Origin: Sphingobacteriaceae bacterium
GTDB lineage: Bacteria; Bacteroidota; Bacteroidia; B-17B0; Aurantibacillaceae
Reading direction: 5' to 3'
Assembly (NCBI GenBank): GCA_016715905.1
Contig: JADJXI010000020.1
Coordinates: 425,041 to 489,040, forward strand
DNA length: 64,000 bases
Shown: positions 16,450-26,000 of the stretch, piece after piece
How the letters are laid out: each line of letters opens with the position of its first letter
How positions within the stretch are numbered: position 1 is the first letter of the stretch
Position numbers and translations under genes: made by a program
Notes under the pieces: generated by a model
Database searches by the model: none
Told to the model about the DNA's origin: nothing
Seen by the model: only the letters and a program-made list of their open reading frames with translations

Positions 16450-19071
16450 ATGGTTAAGTTAAAATTAAGACATCCGAGTATTATAGTTCAATTAGGTTTG
16501 TTCTTTAGTTTTTGTTTACTAACATTAATTGGCATTGGTCAAAATGACTTGGAAAACCATAAAAAATATTGGTATTATAAAAGTCGTTTAAACAATGATT
16601 TTATTCTTGTTGGAAATACACCAACTAATCAAAATAACAATGCAGGGCATGGTGAGAGCATGCCTTTTAATGAAAGAATTCCATCTTCGATCGCACCTTG
16701 GGATAGTTTAGTTCCAGATCTTAAGTCTGGCGACGAAGCAGCTAGACTTGGAATATATCTTTCGGTTTTAAGTACGGAATACAGGTTATTAAAAAACAAT
16801 AATGCAAATAATAAACAAATAGATGCCATTAATCGTGTAAAGCATGAGATTTTTTGCGCGCTAAATGCAATAAATCGCATCGACTACTATGCGGAAGAGC
16901 AGTTATGGCCCAATGCAACACCCAATCTTAACGGTTTTTTTATTCGTGGTGATCATCCAAAAGATTTTGTTATTAATAACTATGAGCATTTCAACTACAG
17001 AAATAAAGGAACCCACATTAATGTTCAAGGAATTTATTCTCCTAATTTATTATATAACGGCGTGCCCGTTGATATAAATTTACCACCTCAATTAGATAGT
17101 GGATTTACTCAAACCTCTCCTATAGGTATAACAAAGAGTGGTGGCACGTATCCTGATGAAGTTTCTGAAGAAAGCCAAGATCAGGCTTACTATTTATTAA
17201 TGGGTCTTGCTTTAACTGCTAAATTAGTTGATCAGCCAGAAACGGATGGAAATAATGTGTTTGGATATGGAAGTCAGGAAACAAGCCTTTCAGTAGAAGC
17301 AGGAAAAATTGCTGATAGAATAATAAAACACATTAAATCGGACCCATTATGGAAAATTAAAAACCCTAATACAGGTAATGATGTATCAATTGGTGAAAAT
17401 GCAATTGCGTACGCTTACCCTTTGGATAATTTAGGTTGCTTTATAAATTATCAAACTGATATGCCCAACTGGTATATCCCATATGTTTCAATACCTGGGG
17501 CGTATCCATTAAATAACTGTACTGATTATAGAAATCTTTATTCTTCGTCTCCATATGCGTTTGCGAGTTGGCAAGTGTTATCAGAACAAGGCGGTAGCCC
17601 TCCCGTTGATGCTCAAGGGTTCTTTCAGATATTGGCAGGATTAAGCAATAGTGTATATAAAGATATCACTGTAATTGACTTAAATGTTCAGCAACAAATA
17701 GCTGAAATAAACCAATTAATTATTAACGCTACACAAAATGCACAACAACAAATTCAAAACATTCTTGGTAATTTACCTAACATTGTCCCGAATTGGTTAC
17801 AAGCATTAACTCAATTAGCTATTAATGCCATAAACACTGCTCTTAATGTATTTGTTTTAGCTAATCAAGCTTTAATTAATACTTTAATTACGTATCTAAA
17901 TGTGAATATAAAAATTAATAATACCGATCAGGCTTTATTATATAACAGTTTGTATAATCCTGTTACATACTTTAATAAATGTTTATATCCACCAATAATT
18001 ATCAATAATGAAGAAGTGAATACTCCAATAACTCATTACGGTTCTGAACTTTATTTTGGCACTTATTTAAGAGATATTCTTCACGGTTATAACTTTAGTT
18101 TGCCAAATAATTTTCAATTTCTAAATAATCCTCCGGCCTTGGCTCATAACACAATTAAAAGCACAGTTGAAGGCATATTAAATACGGCACCATGTGAAGG
18201 AAATTACAATAAATACCCTTCTTCTTATCCATCTGCCGCTTTTTGGGGGGCATCAAATTTTTTAGATCGCCCCGATCGCCTTTGGAATAAAACGACTTGC
18301 CCTGAATTTTTAGGAGAATATTCAGGAACGGATTACATGTTACTTCATAATTTGTATTATTTGACGGAAGGTACTGATTTTCCAATAGAAGATTACATCG
18401 ATAGAAAAGCTGTAACAAATTATCCGAATGGTAATTCATTTATTGTACCAAATAAAAAAACTTTTGGTTCATTTGAAAAAATCCATGCTTATAATACAAT
18501 TGCTTCAAATGGAGCTGCCGAATATAGATCAGGGAAAGAAATTGCCTTGTTGCCTTCGGGCAGCGGAGGTTTTTCAGCTTCAAATGGATCAGATTTTAAT
18601 GCAATTATAAGGTTTTATCCATGCAGCGGATATTCTGAAAACATGAATAAAGGAAGTTTGCCAAGCGATGACTTTTCGAGTAATTCAAATGAAAATGTTC
18701 AAACTTCATATGTTAAAGGCGATACGATTAATAGAAACTTTACCTCGTTCAAAGAAAAATTTAATCCACAGTTAGACTCCATCAACTTTATTTATAATAA
18801 TATTATGGAAAAAATTAATACTTATAAGAATATTGAAATCTATCCTAATCCAAATTCAGGAAAATTTTGGATTGATATTCACCAAAACACGGATGAACAT
18901 TTTGACATAACCATAAGCGACGTAATTGGCAATATTGTTTATTCTGAAAAGTATTTAACGGGGGTTCTTGAATTGCCTGTTGATTTAACATTACTTTCAA
19001 AAGGAATTTATTTGGTGAATATTCGGTATTCTTCAGGACTTACTGATGCCAGAAGGGTCAGCGTAAATTAA
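16450..19071 (+). CDS. T9SS type A-sorted secreted protein (cassette C partner, full length)
   Basis: 873 aa. Signal peptide (QLGLFFSFCLLTLIGIGQ), then HKKYWYYKSRLNNDF and KHEIFCALNAINRIDYYAE near residues 30-150, a mixed middle with Asn/Gln-rich helices around 420-480, and a C-terminal type IX sorting domain (EIYPNPNSGKFWIDI... to VNIRYSSGLTDARRVSVN). It should be exported by Sec, then cross the outer membrane through T9SS and be attached or released at the surface. I cannot name a catalytic family: the N-terminal region is helical and may be an alpha/alpha barrel, but no motif proves an enzyme. Related truncated copies lie just upstream. Confidence 0.8.
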   Translation: MVKLKLRHPSIIVQLGLFFSFCLLTLIGIGQNDLENHKKYWYYKSRLNNDFILVGNTPTNQNNNAGHGESMPFNERIPSSIAPWDSLVPDLKSGDEAARLGIYLSVLSTEYRLLKNNNANNKQIDAINRVKHEIFCALNAINRIDYYAEEQLWPNATPNLNGFFIRGDHPKDFVINNYEHFNYRNKGTHINVQGIYSPNLLYNGVPVDINLPPQLDSGFTQTSPIGITKSGGTYPDEVSEESQDQAYYLLMGLALTAKLVDQPETDGNNVFGYGSQETSLSVEAGKIADRIIKHIKSDPLWKIKNPNTGNDVSIGENAIAYAYPLDNLGCFINYQTDMPNWYIPYVSIPGAYPLNNCTDYRNLYSSSPYAFASWQVLSEQGGSPPVDAQGFFQILAGLSNSVYKDITVIDLNVQQQIAEINQLIINATQNAQQQIQNILGNLPNIVPNWLQALTQLAINAINTALNVFVLANQALINTLITYLNVNIKINNTDQALLYNSLYNPVTYFNKCLYPPIIINNEEVNTPITHYGSELYFGTYLRDILHGYNFSLPNNFQFLNNPPALAHNTIKSTVEGILNTAPCEGNYNKYPSSYPSAAFWGASNFLDRPDRLWNKTTCPEFLGEYSGTDYMLLHNLYYLTEGTDFPIEDYIDRKAVTNYPNGNSFIVPNKKTFGSFEKIHAYNTIASNGAAEYRSGKEIALLPSGSGGFSASNGSDFNAIIRFYPCSGYSENMNKGSLPSDDFSSNSNENVQTSYVKGDTINRNFTSFKEKFNPQLDSINFIYNNIMEKINTYKNIEIYPNPNSGKFWIDIHQNTDEHFDITISDVIGNIVYSEKYLTGVLELPVDLTLLSKGIYLVNIRYSSGLTDARRVSVN

Positions 19072-19081
19072 TTTTTTGCAT

Positions 19082-19771
19082 ATGAAGTATTTATTCTTTC
19101 TTTTAGTGGTAGTTTGTTTTTCTTTTACTACTCCTCTTAATTTAAATTATTTTAATGGTGAATTTAAAGTAAAAAAATCTTTAAACTTTAATAATTCTGG
19201 TATGAGTAATTTCACGTACAATGCTAGTTGCAATTTATATACAGATTCGGTATCATTAAATCAATTATGGAAAAGTCAAAATTTGGGTGAAGTATTATAC
19301 AATAATATCCCATTAACTTATAATAATACGATTAATTTATATATCGATAGCGCCGTAAGAAAGACTAATCAGTATGTGAATTGGGAATTGAAAAACTCAA
19401 CTTTTTTTACACCTTTTGCAGTAAGTATAGACACAACTTTTCCTTCGTTTTCCTATCATAATTGTTTACCTTCAATAATAGATAGGTCACAGAATTTAGA
19501 GGTTATTCTTGATAGTTTAAATAATGTAGATTTTGTTGAAATAACTTCCTATAATAACCTGCTTGGGAATTTACCTTACTATAGAAAGTTTCAACCACAT
19601 AATGGTTTAAATCAAATTATTATTACTAAATCCGAACTTCGGAATATGTCCGGCTCTGGCACTATCGTTACAATAAGCCTTATTAAAAATTCATTCAAAC
19701 GCATTAATGGTAGAAATTTTAAGTTTGAGAAAAGGTTTGATTTTGTAAAGGCAATGCCATTGGTGAATTAA
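19082..19771 (+). CDS. secreted protein, paralogue of the next gene
   Basis: 229 aa from ATG 19082 (a TTG two codons earlier is possible). Signal peptide KYLFFLLVVVCFSFTTPLN with no lipobox Cys. It shares with the 250-aa lipoprotein downstream the order Cys-x-LY.DS / NIYLYIDS-type segments, DTTFPSF (DTFPRF), and R.LNG.N..F. Unknown function; cassette-like duplication is probable. It sits 10 bases after the T9SS gene. Confidence 0.68.
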   Translation: MKYLFFLLVVVCFSFTTPLNLNYFNGEFKVKKSLNFNNSGMSNFTYNASCNLYTDSVSLNQLWKSQNLGEVLYNNIPLTYNNTINLYIDSAVRKTNQYVNWELKNSTFFTPFAVSIDTTFPSFSYHNCLPSIIDRSQNLEVILDSLNNVDFVEITSYNNLLGNLPYYRKFQPHNGLNQIIITKSELRNMSGSGTIVTISLIKNSFKRINGRNFKFEKRFDFVKAMPLVN

Positions 19772-19786
19772 TTTTTAATTGAAAAC

Positions 19787-20539
19787 ATGGTGAGGAATAT
19801 TTTGCAAATAATTATTTTTTTATCAATTATTCTTTCTTGCAAAAAAAAGAGTAAAGACTCAGAACCAGAACCGACACCTGCAGCAACAACAACCGGTGGT
19901 CAGCCTGCATCAACTTATCACGGAATGTTTGAGGCCGAAAAATATTTGTACTGGTGGGGAGGGAATTCAATAGTTAGTTTCTATCAATGCAAGTGCTGGT
20001 TAAATGCTTCAGGTAAAACGGAAGTATTGTTAAATTCCTATGGTGAAAATCTGGGGATTGTACAATCTAACAGCTTGCAATTAAAATACGATGGCACATT
20101 AAAAATGTATATGGATTCTACCAGCACACTTAGCTATTCAAACGTAATTAGTTTTCAGCATAACTCCAATGCACTTGGTAATATTAATTTTACCAATCAA
20201 GATACTTTTCCACGATTTCTTCCTTCATTAGCTCAAAATTTGAACGACACTGTTTATAAAAATCAAAATTACAGTGTTCCCTTAAACGGATTAACTTATT
20301 TTAATGAAATAACGGCCATATTCTCATCAACAGTAAATCTATTTGTTTATGTAGGTAAAACAGTATCATTTGGAGCATCTGAAGTTTTATTTACACCAAA
20401 TGAACTTTCTGCGCTTCCATCCAATAGTCCCGGCATGTTACGAATAGTTTTAAGAAAGTTCAATTATCAAAATTTAAACGGTAAAAATTATCGTTTTGCA
20501 GCAGTCTCTATGAATGATTTTGTGATTTATATTAAATAA
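19787..20539 (+). CDS. lipoprotein, paralogue of the preceding gene
   Basis: 250 aa. Lipobox IILSCKKKSKDS followed by an acidic/Pro-Thr linker (EPEPTPAATTTGG), typical of surface-exposed lipoproteins in this phylum. The C-terminal 200 residues share a pattern with the preceding protein (Y.CKCWLN, KMYMDST, DTFPRFLPSL, LRKFNYQNLNGKNYRF). No enzyme motif. It ends the co-directional block 12.4-20.5 kb. Confidence 0.7.
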   Translation: MVRNILQIIIFLSIILSCKKKSKDSEPEPTPAATTTGGQPASTYHGMFEAEKYLYWWGGNSIVSFYQCKCWLNASGKTEVLLNSYGENLGIVQSNSLQLKYDGTLKMYMDSTSTLSYSNVISFQHNSNALGNINFTNQDTFPRFLPSLAQNLNDTVYKNQNYSVPLNGLTYFNEITAIFSSTVNLFVYVGKTVSFGASEVLFTPNELSALPSNSPGMLRIVLRKFNYQNLNGKNYRFAAVSMNDFVIYIK

Positions 20540-20683
20540 AGGTTTTGTAGAATGAGACTTCAAGTATTAATTTTAGTTAAAATTCAATTATTTTCATTTT
20601 GAGCGAGGGAAAACTAGGCTTAGATGATTGGAGAATTCAGTTTTTTAATGCTAAATTCTTACATTAGCGGAAAGCAATTGCTT

Positions 20684-21145
20684 ATGAAAAATCAAATCAA
20701 ATTAATTTGCACCCTATTTTTTATCGCTTTTCTTTTTTCCGGAAACGCACAAACAAAAGACAAAACATTTATGTTTGATCCCCTGAATGAAAATTCGGGA
20801 AAGGATCCGGACATTGTGCGATTAAATGTTTTGGATAAGGTGTTCCGGGATTTTGTACACGAATTACACGGAGAAAATAAGCAAAACGCCCGCAAGTTTT
20901 TATCTAAGCACATTTTAGATCAGGTGGCACCGGAGAATATGGAAGCCCTTTCGAAAAGTATTCGCAGAGATAATGAACTGGTAACCATTTCAGAAAAGAT
21001 TGGCAGAGATCACAACGCGAATAATATGGAATATATAGATTACAAGTATAAAGTTGATACGGAGCCTATTGAAATTATACAAATTCGTTTTGATGATGAC
21101 AGTAAAATTGTGGGCATAAATTCTACCCGTCCGAATAAAAAATAA
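20684..21145 (+). CDS. small secreted protein of unknown function
   Basis: 153 aa from ATG 20684, which opens a signal peptide (KNQIKLICTLFFIAFLFSGNAQ); longer in-frame starts add only non-signal residues. The mature part is charged and helical (DIVRLNVLDKVFRDFVHELHGENKQNARKFLSKHILDQ) with a short beta C-terminus. Not recognised. Its TAA directly abuts the stop of the convergent minus-strand gene. Confidence 0.6.
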   Translation: MKNQIKLICTLFFIAFLFSGNAQTKDKTFMFDPLNENSGKDPDIVRLNVLDKVFRDFVHELHGENKQNARKFLSKHILDQVAPENMEALSKSIRRDNELVTISEKIGRDHNANNMEYIDYKYKVDTEPIEIIQIRFDDDSKIVGINSTRPNKK

Positions 21146-21742
21146 TTAATAAAATATTATTTTCTTACGCGTAGTGCGGTTACCGTTAATGAAACAGGTA
21201 ACAAAGTAAGGGCCTTGTTGAATAGGTCCGGTAATTACGGTTAACTCATGCGTATTGTCGCGCACAAAGTTTAAGGCGTATACTCTTTCTAAAATATCAT
21301 TCATCTCTAATTCCATGGAAAAAATTTGTTCAGCGGAAATGAGTTTAAAAGTGCCACTCTCTAAATGGGGAATGAGTGTAATGGCCTTTTCTTTATCTTC
21401 CCGGTCTATTTTAGTATTACCCAATACAATTTGTTTCCCGTCTTTTAGGATTAAATCCAGGCGATAATAAATAATTCCACCGCCGGCGGTTGGTTCAAAA
21501 TAGGTGTATTTACTTGCGCTGGAAATATTTCTGGACGGAATTTCTCCCACCAAATAATAATTCTTTTCATCCACAGAGCGGTAGAGCTTGTATTGTTGAA
21601 AGTCTGATTCGGAACTAATTTCCCAATTAACAATTACTTTTTTATCGGAATCAATTAAATAAAATTCGGTTAATATATTTTTAGTCTGCGCCACGATACC
21701 GGGAGAAAATAAAAATATTATAACACCAATACAAAACTTCAT
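21146..21742 (-). CDS. secreted fibronectin-III-like protein
   Basis: 198 aa with signal peptide (KFCIGVIIFLFSPGIVAQ). Residues 25-110 look like an FnIII-type fold as found before T9SS tails (VNWEISSESDFQQYKLYRSVDEKNYYLVGEI...YTYFEPTAGGGIIYYRLDLILKDGK). The C-terminal ~75 residues have the strand pattern of a degenerate sorting domain (LIPHLESGTFKLISAE..., ending FINGNRTTRKKIIFY), so T9SS export is possible but weak. Confidence 0.6.
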   Translation of the reverse strand: MKFCIGVIIFLFSPGIVAQTKNILTEFYLIDSDKKVIVNWEISSESDFQQYKLYRSVDEKNYYLVGEIPSRNISSASKYTYFEPTAGGGIIYYRLDLILKDGKQIVLGNTKIDREDKEKAITLIPHLESGTFKLISAEQIFSMELEMNDILERVYALNFVRDNTHELTVITGPIQQGPYFVTCFINGNRTTRKKIIFY

Positions 21743-21888
21743 TTACTCAAAAATAAGAATTAATTAAACGATTTGCTCAAATAATTGAGTAACCAGTTTT
21801 TAAAAAAGTTTAAAAAGAATGAATTAATTTTTTTTGCCTACAAATGTGCATTCATATTCACCTTAATTAACTTTTTTGTTGGTGAACT

Positions 21889-22030
21889 GCGCCAGTGATT
21901 GAATGGAAAGCCCGGCGAGAAATTTTGTATAGTGTTTAAGGAGTGAGGAGGCGACCAAAGGAAGCCCCCGCAACCCTAAAAACACAACAAAATTTAAGCC
22001 GGCTTGAAATGAAAGCACTAAACGGCGCCC
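21889..22030. ncRNA. structured intergenic element, copy 1
   Basis: A ~142-nt element in the 369-base spacer between two minus-strand genes. Closing helix GCGCC (21889-21893) / GGCGC (22024-22028). Main helix: AAGC (21908-21911)/GCTT (22002-22005), bulged C 21912, CGGC (21913-21916)/GCCG (21998-22001), AAATTTTGT (21920-21928)/ACAAAATTT (21987-21995), GTGTTT (21932-21937)/AAACAC (21980-21985). Apical part contains GAGTGAGGAGGC and CCCCGCA. A second copy at 37446 keeps every helix with different bases. I cannot tell which strand is transcribed and cannot name a family. Confidence 0.65.
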
Positions 22031-22111
22031 AAATATTTGATAAGACTTAATAAGTTACTATAAATAAACTTTGAATTTGCTTTACAAATAAAATTAAGGA
22101 ATGAAAGAATA

Positions 22112-22453
22112 TTAATTTTCTTTTCTTTCGTAATGGCAGGCTTCCGGTAATTTTTGATAAGCGTAATCATTGCCAATGTATTCTTCATTATCATAACCGG
22201 CGGAGGCCACAGATTTAAGGATGCGCTTTACCGTAGTAACATTGGTATCCAGCTTAACGGTTAAAAGTTTGGAGTTTATGTCCCAATTCGCTTCTACCAC
22301 ACCATCTACTAAAGCAGCTTTTTCGATAGTAGCTTTGCACATTTCATTATTTCCATATACGTGTAATGAGCGCTCTAAAACAGCATTGGAAGGAGTTCCG
22401 CAGGCTGCAAAAAGCAGGGTAGAAAATAAAAATATTTTAATAGCGTTAAACAT
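22112..22453 (-). CDS. HMA-domain (heavy-metal-associated) lipoprotein
   Basis: 113 aa, lipobox LLFAACGTPSN. The mature part has the HMA beta-alpha-beta-beta-alpha-beta pattern (SLHVYGNNEMCKATIEKAALVDGVVEANWDINSKLLTVKLD, TTVKRILKSVASAGYDNEEY). The canonical CxxC site is reduced to one Cys (NEMCKAT). Periplasmic metal-binding or carrier role is likely but specificity is unknown. Its start overlaps the end of the upstream deacetylase gene by 8 bases, so they are co-transcribed. Confidence 0.78.
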   Translation of the reverse strand: MFNAIKIFLFSTLLFAACGTPSNAVLERSLHVYGNNEMCKATIEKAALVDGVVEANWDINSKLLTVKLDTNVTTVKRILKSVASAGYDNEEYIGNDYAYQKLPEACHYERKEN

Positions 22454-23072
22454 GATTCAGGCTTTTAAAGCTGAACTGCAAATTTGCAAAATGTTTTAGA
22501 TATAGAGGCAATACATACCTTAAATTTTTCTCAGCTTTTACACTATCGTGAAAAAGTACGATACTGCCCTTAACTGTGTTATTTATAGCGTTTTGAAGGC
22601 ATTTTTGCGCATTAATTTGCTCATAATCGTATGAAATTACATCCCAAAACACCACTTTATAACCTTTATTTTTGAGCATTTTAAATTGAGACGGCTTTAA
22701 TTGACCATAGGGAGGGCGAAATAAGGGATTTTTTATTAAAGCATGACAGGCTTCAATTTCTTTTAAATAATCGGCTTGAGAAAGTTTAAAACCCTTAACA
22801 TGGTGCATGGTATGATTGCCTACGGTATGCCCTTCGGCTAAAATACGCTCATAGATTTTTGGGTATTTTAGAATATTGTTTCCTACGCAGAAAAAAGTGG
22901 CCTTGGCTTGATATTTTTTCAGTTCATCCAATACCCAATCGGTAATAATGGGCACCGGACCATCATCAAAGCTGAGATAAATTTCTTTTTGTTCGGTTTT
23001 TACATCCCAAATGGCCCCTTTATATATTTTTTTTAAAAAGGCTTTGGGCTGTATGAGTAAAAAGTTTTTCAA
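22446..23072 (-). CDS. NodB-domain polysaccharide deacetylase
   Basis: 208 aa. All NodB motifs are present: SFDDGP (motif 1, catalytic Asp pair), GNHTMHH (metal His), RPPYGQ (motif 3), VFWDVISYDYE (motif 4) and IVLFHD (motif 5). It removes N-acetyl groups from a GlcNAc-containing glycan, probably peptidoglycan or an envelope polysaccharide; the substrate is not visible. No signal peptide is evident, so localisation is uncertain. Co-oriented 16 bases after the DUF2723 gene. Confidence 0.88.
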   Translation of the reverse strand: MKNFLLIQPKAFLKKIYKGAIWDVKTEQKEIYLSFDDGPVPIITDWVLDELKKYQAKATFFCVGNNILKYPKIYERILAEGHTVGNHTMHHVKGFKLSQADYLKEIEACHALIKNPLFRPPYGQLKPSQFKMLKNKGYKVVFWDVISYDYEQINAQKCLQNAINNTVKGSIVLFHDSVKAEKNLRYVLPLYLKHFANLQFSFKSLNHV

Positions 23073-23088
23073 CTTTTATTTTTTTCGA

Positions 23089-26000
23089 TTACGGATTTGC
23101 TTCTTCTCTTTGAGGCATTAATTCTTCAGCCGGAATTATTTTTGTAATTCGGTCCATAAATTCCTTACTCAAATCTTCTTGCTTGAATTGCTGGGTAATA
23201 CCCGTTAATCTTCTCAATACTTCCTTCGCTTGATTGATTTCTCTACCGAAGGCAATACGATGATTGGCTTTTTGCGAATTATAAATCTTTAAATCTCCTT
23301 CGCAAATATCAAATAATTTACGGGCCAGTTCATTGGCCTTTTTGGTTTCATTGATTTGATAATAGGCCGCACAAATGGTAAACAAAGTAGCGTCATAAGG
23401 AACGGCTTCATCCGGCATAACTTCCAAGCATTTATCCAACACATCTTTTGCTTTTTTATTTTTGCCCTCGTTAATTAATGCTCCGGCCAAAACACCCATT
23501 TGCATTCTTAAATTCCCTACCATTCGGATACAGTTTTCATCTAAATTCACGCCCACTTTATTCATGCCGCCCCAAAGGAATTTATTCATGATATTATCAT
23601 ACATCACTTCGGTGTTCACTCTTCCGCCTTGCGCTTCTTCATCTTCCGTTTGCTCAATAGGCACAAAGCGATAAGTTAATCCTTCCAATTGGAAGAAACG
23701 TTTTAAACCCACATAGGCTTCATCACCGGTGGTTACCGCGAAATAAATCGGACGGGTCCAATCGTTATGCGCAACCAAATCCAATACCATTAAATCATTT
23801 TTAGTGATGTAACCTCTTCCGCCCAAATCAAATCGAATTTGTTTAACCATTCGGTTGGTATCACTTACATTTATTACTTTATTTTTCATCACCTGCAAAC
23901 TATCTACATGGAGATAAAACTTTTTGGTGTGTAAAACATCAAATAAATCTCCGCCACCATTATCCACTTTATTATTCGGGTCATCACTTTCAACAAAAGC
24001 AATAGCATCTTTCAGATCCATGGCTTTAGGGTCTTGGCCGGTGAAGTAAACCACTTCGCGTAAACTGGCTTGATATTTTTCGGCGGGGATGGTAAATGGT
24101 ACCGGTGCACTTTCGTAAGCAGCGCGGCGCATTTGATTAATATACCAGTCGGTTTGCAATAAACTTAAATTTACAACGCGCACGTCGGTACGTATACCTT
24201 CCACTTCCTGCGCATACCAAAGCGGGAATGTATCATTATCTCCGTTTGTAAATAATATTGCATTGGGCGCACAACTTTGTAAATAATTAATGGCCACATC
24301 ACGGGATAAAGTTCTTAAAGAACGATCGTGATCATTCCATCCTTCTTTCGCCATAATGCCGGGAACTACTAAACTTAATACAGTAGCTCCAATAGCAGCG
24401 CCTTTGCCCGCCATTTTTTTACTGAACAAATCAAATAAAAACATAACGCCAAGTCCTATCCAAATGGCGAATGCATAAAAACTTCCGACATAAGCATAAT
24501 CACGTTCACGAGGTTGATAAGGCGTTTGATTAAGATATACCACAATAGCCAATCCGGTTAAAAGGAAAAAACATAAAACTACCCAAGCTTGTTGCTTATT
24601 CTTTTTAAAGTGAAACCAAATACCTAATAAACCTAAAAGGAATGGGAGGAAATAAAATTCATTATGTGCGAAATTATTTTTATCGCGGTAAATAACTTGC
24701 GAAGTATCGGTATCTAATCTGGAATTATCGAATGAAGAAATTCCGGAAATCCAGTTTCCTTCCATGGTATTACGCATTAAGCCTTGCACATCATTTTGGC
24801 GACCGGCAAAATTCCACATGAAATAACGCCAATACATAAAATTGAATTGGTAAGCAAAGAAATAATTTAAGTTGGCTGCAAAGGTTGGGATTTCCACGGT
24901 GGTAGTTCCTTCATTTCTATCTTCCACTACTTTTGTTTTATGGTGTTCAGCCACATTGCCCCAATACTTGTAAGCTGACTCGTGATGTGATTGGCTGCTA
25001 TACATACGCGGGAAAATAGTGCAAAATGCAGGATCGTATTTGGGAATAGAATTTTTTCTATCATCAATTATTTTGTATTTACCTGCTTTTTCATCTTTAG
25101 CATAAAGAGGATCTCCACTTCCAAATTCGCTACGCGGAAGGGTAGGAGCGTTGTAATATTGACCATACACTAAAGGGAAATCACCATACTGCTCACGTAA
25201 CAAATAGGAAAGCATGTTGGTTGCATTTTCCGGATCGTTTTCATCCATGGGTGTATTGGCTTGAGAACGTATTACTAAGATGAAAAAAGTAGAGTATCCA
25301 ATTAAAAGCGTAGCGAAACTTAGGAAAATAGCATTTAAACTAACGGTTTTCTCTTTGTATTTATTAATAAAGTAGGCAAATGCACCCAAAGTAATCAAAC
25401 GGGTAAACATGCCGCCTTTACTTGGTGCCGCAAATACGGCCAGGGCAGCAAAAGCGATAAAGGTGTAAAAAGCAATTTTGTAATGTTTTTCTTTTTTAGT
25501 TACGGTGTAAACTATGAATAAGGTAAGGCTAACAAATAGCAGAATGAAAAACAAAATGGTTCCGGTGTTATACCCCATATTCATTTTATTGGTAAAAAAC
25601 ACCTCGTAATCACTTACAAACTTTACAATTTTAGGAATGATTAAGTTTTGAACCAGGCCTAAAATAAAAACGGATGAAATTCCTGCAATAAAAAATCCTT
25701 TCCAGCTGAACTTGTATTTTTTGAAATAGATGACAAATCCGATGGCCGGAATAACCAATAAATTTAATAAGTGAACCCCAATGGACATGCCGATTAAAAA
25801 ACTAATCAGTACCAGCCAGCGTAATGCGCCAACCGGATTTTCGCTATCTTCTTCATCCCACTTTAAAATAGCCCAAAAAACTACGGCTGTAAAAAAAGAA
25901 GACATGGCGTAAACCTCACCCTCCACGGCTGAAAACCAAAAAGAATCAGAAAAAGTATAAGCTAATGCGCCAATTGTGGCGGCCCCTAATACGGCCCATT

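Noticed and set aside
13744..19071. Confident toxin/immunity assignment for the cassette array
   Set aside because: Arrangement is suggestive but no toxin fold or immunity family is recognisable, so it is kept as inference only.
21889..22030. Assignment of the structured element to HEARO/omega-RNA or a riboswitch
   Set aside because: No IscB-type gene adjacent and I do not recall the consensus well enough to claim a match; no downstream gene shared by the copies that would support a riboswitch.
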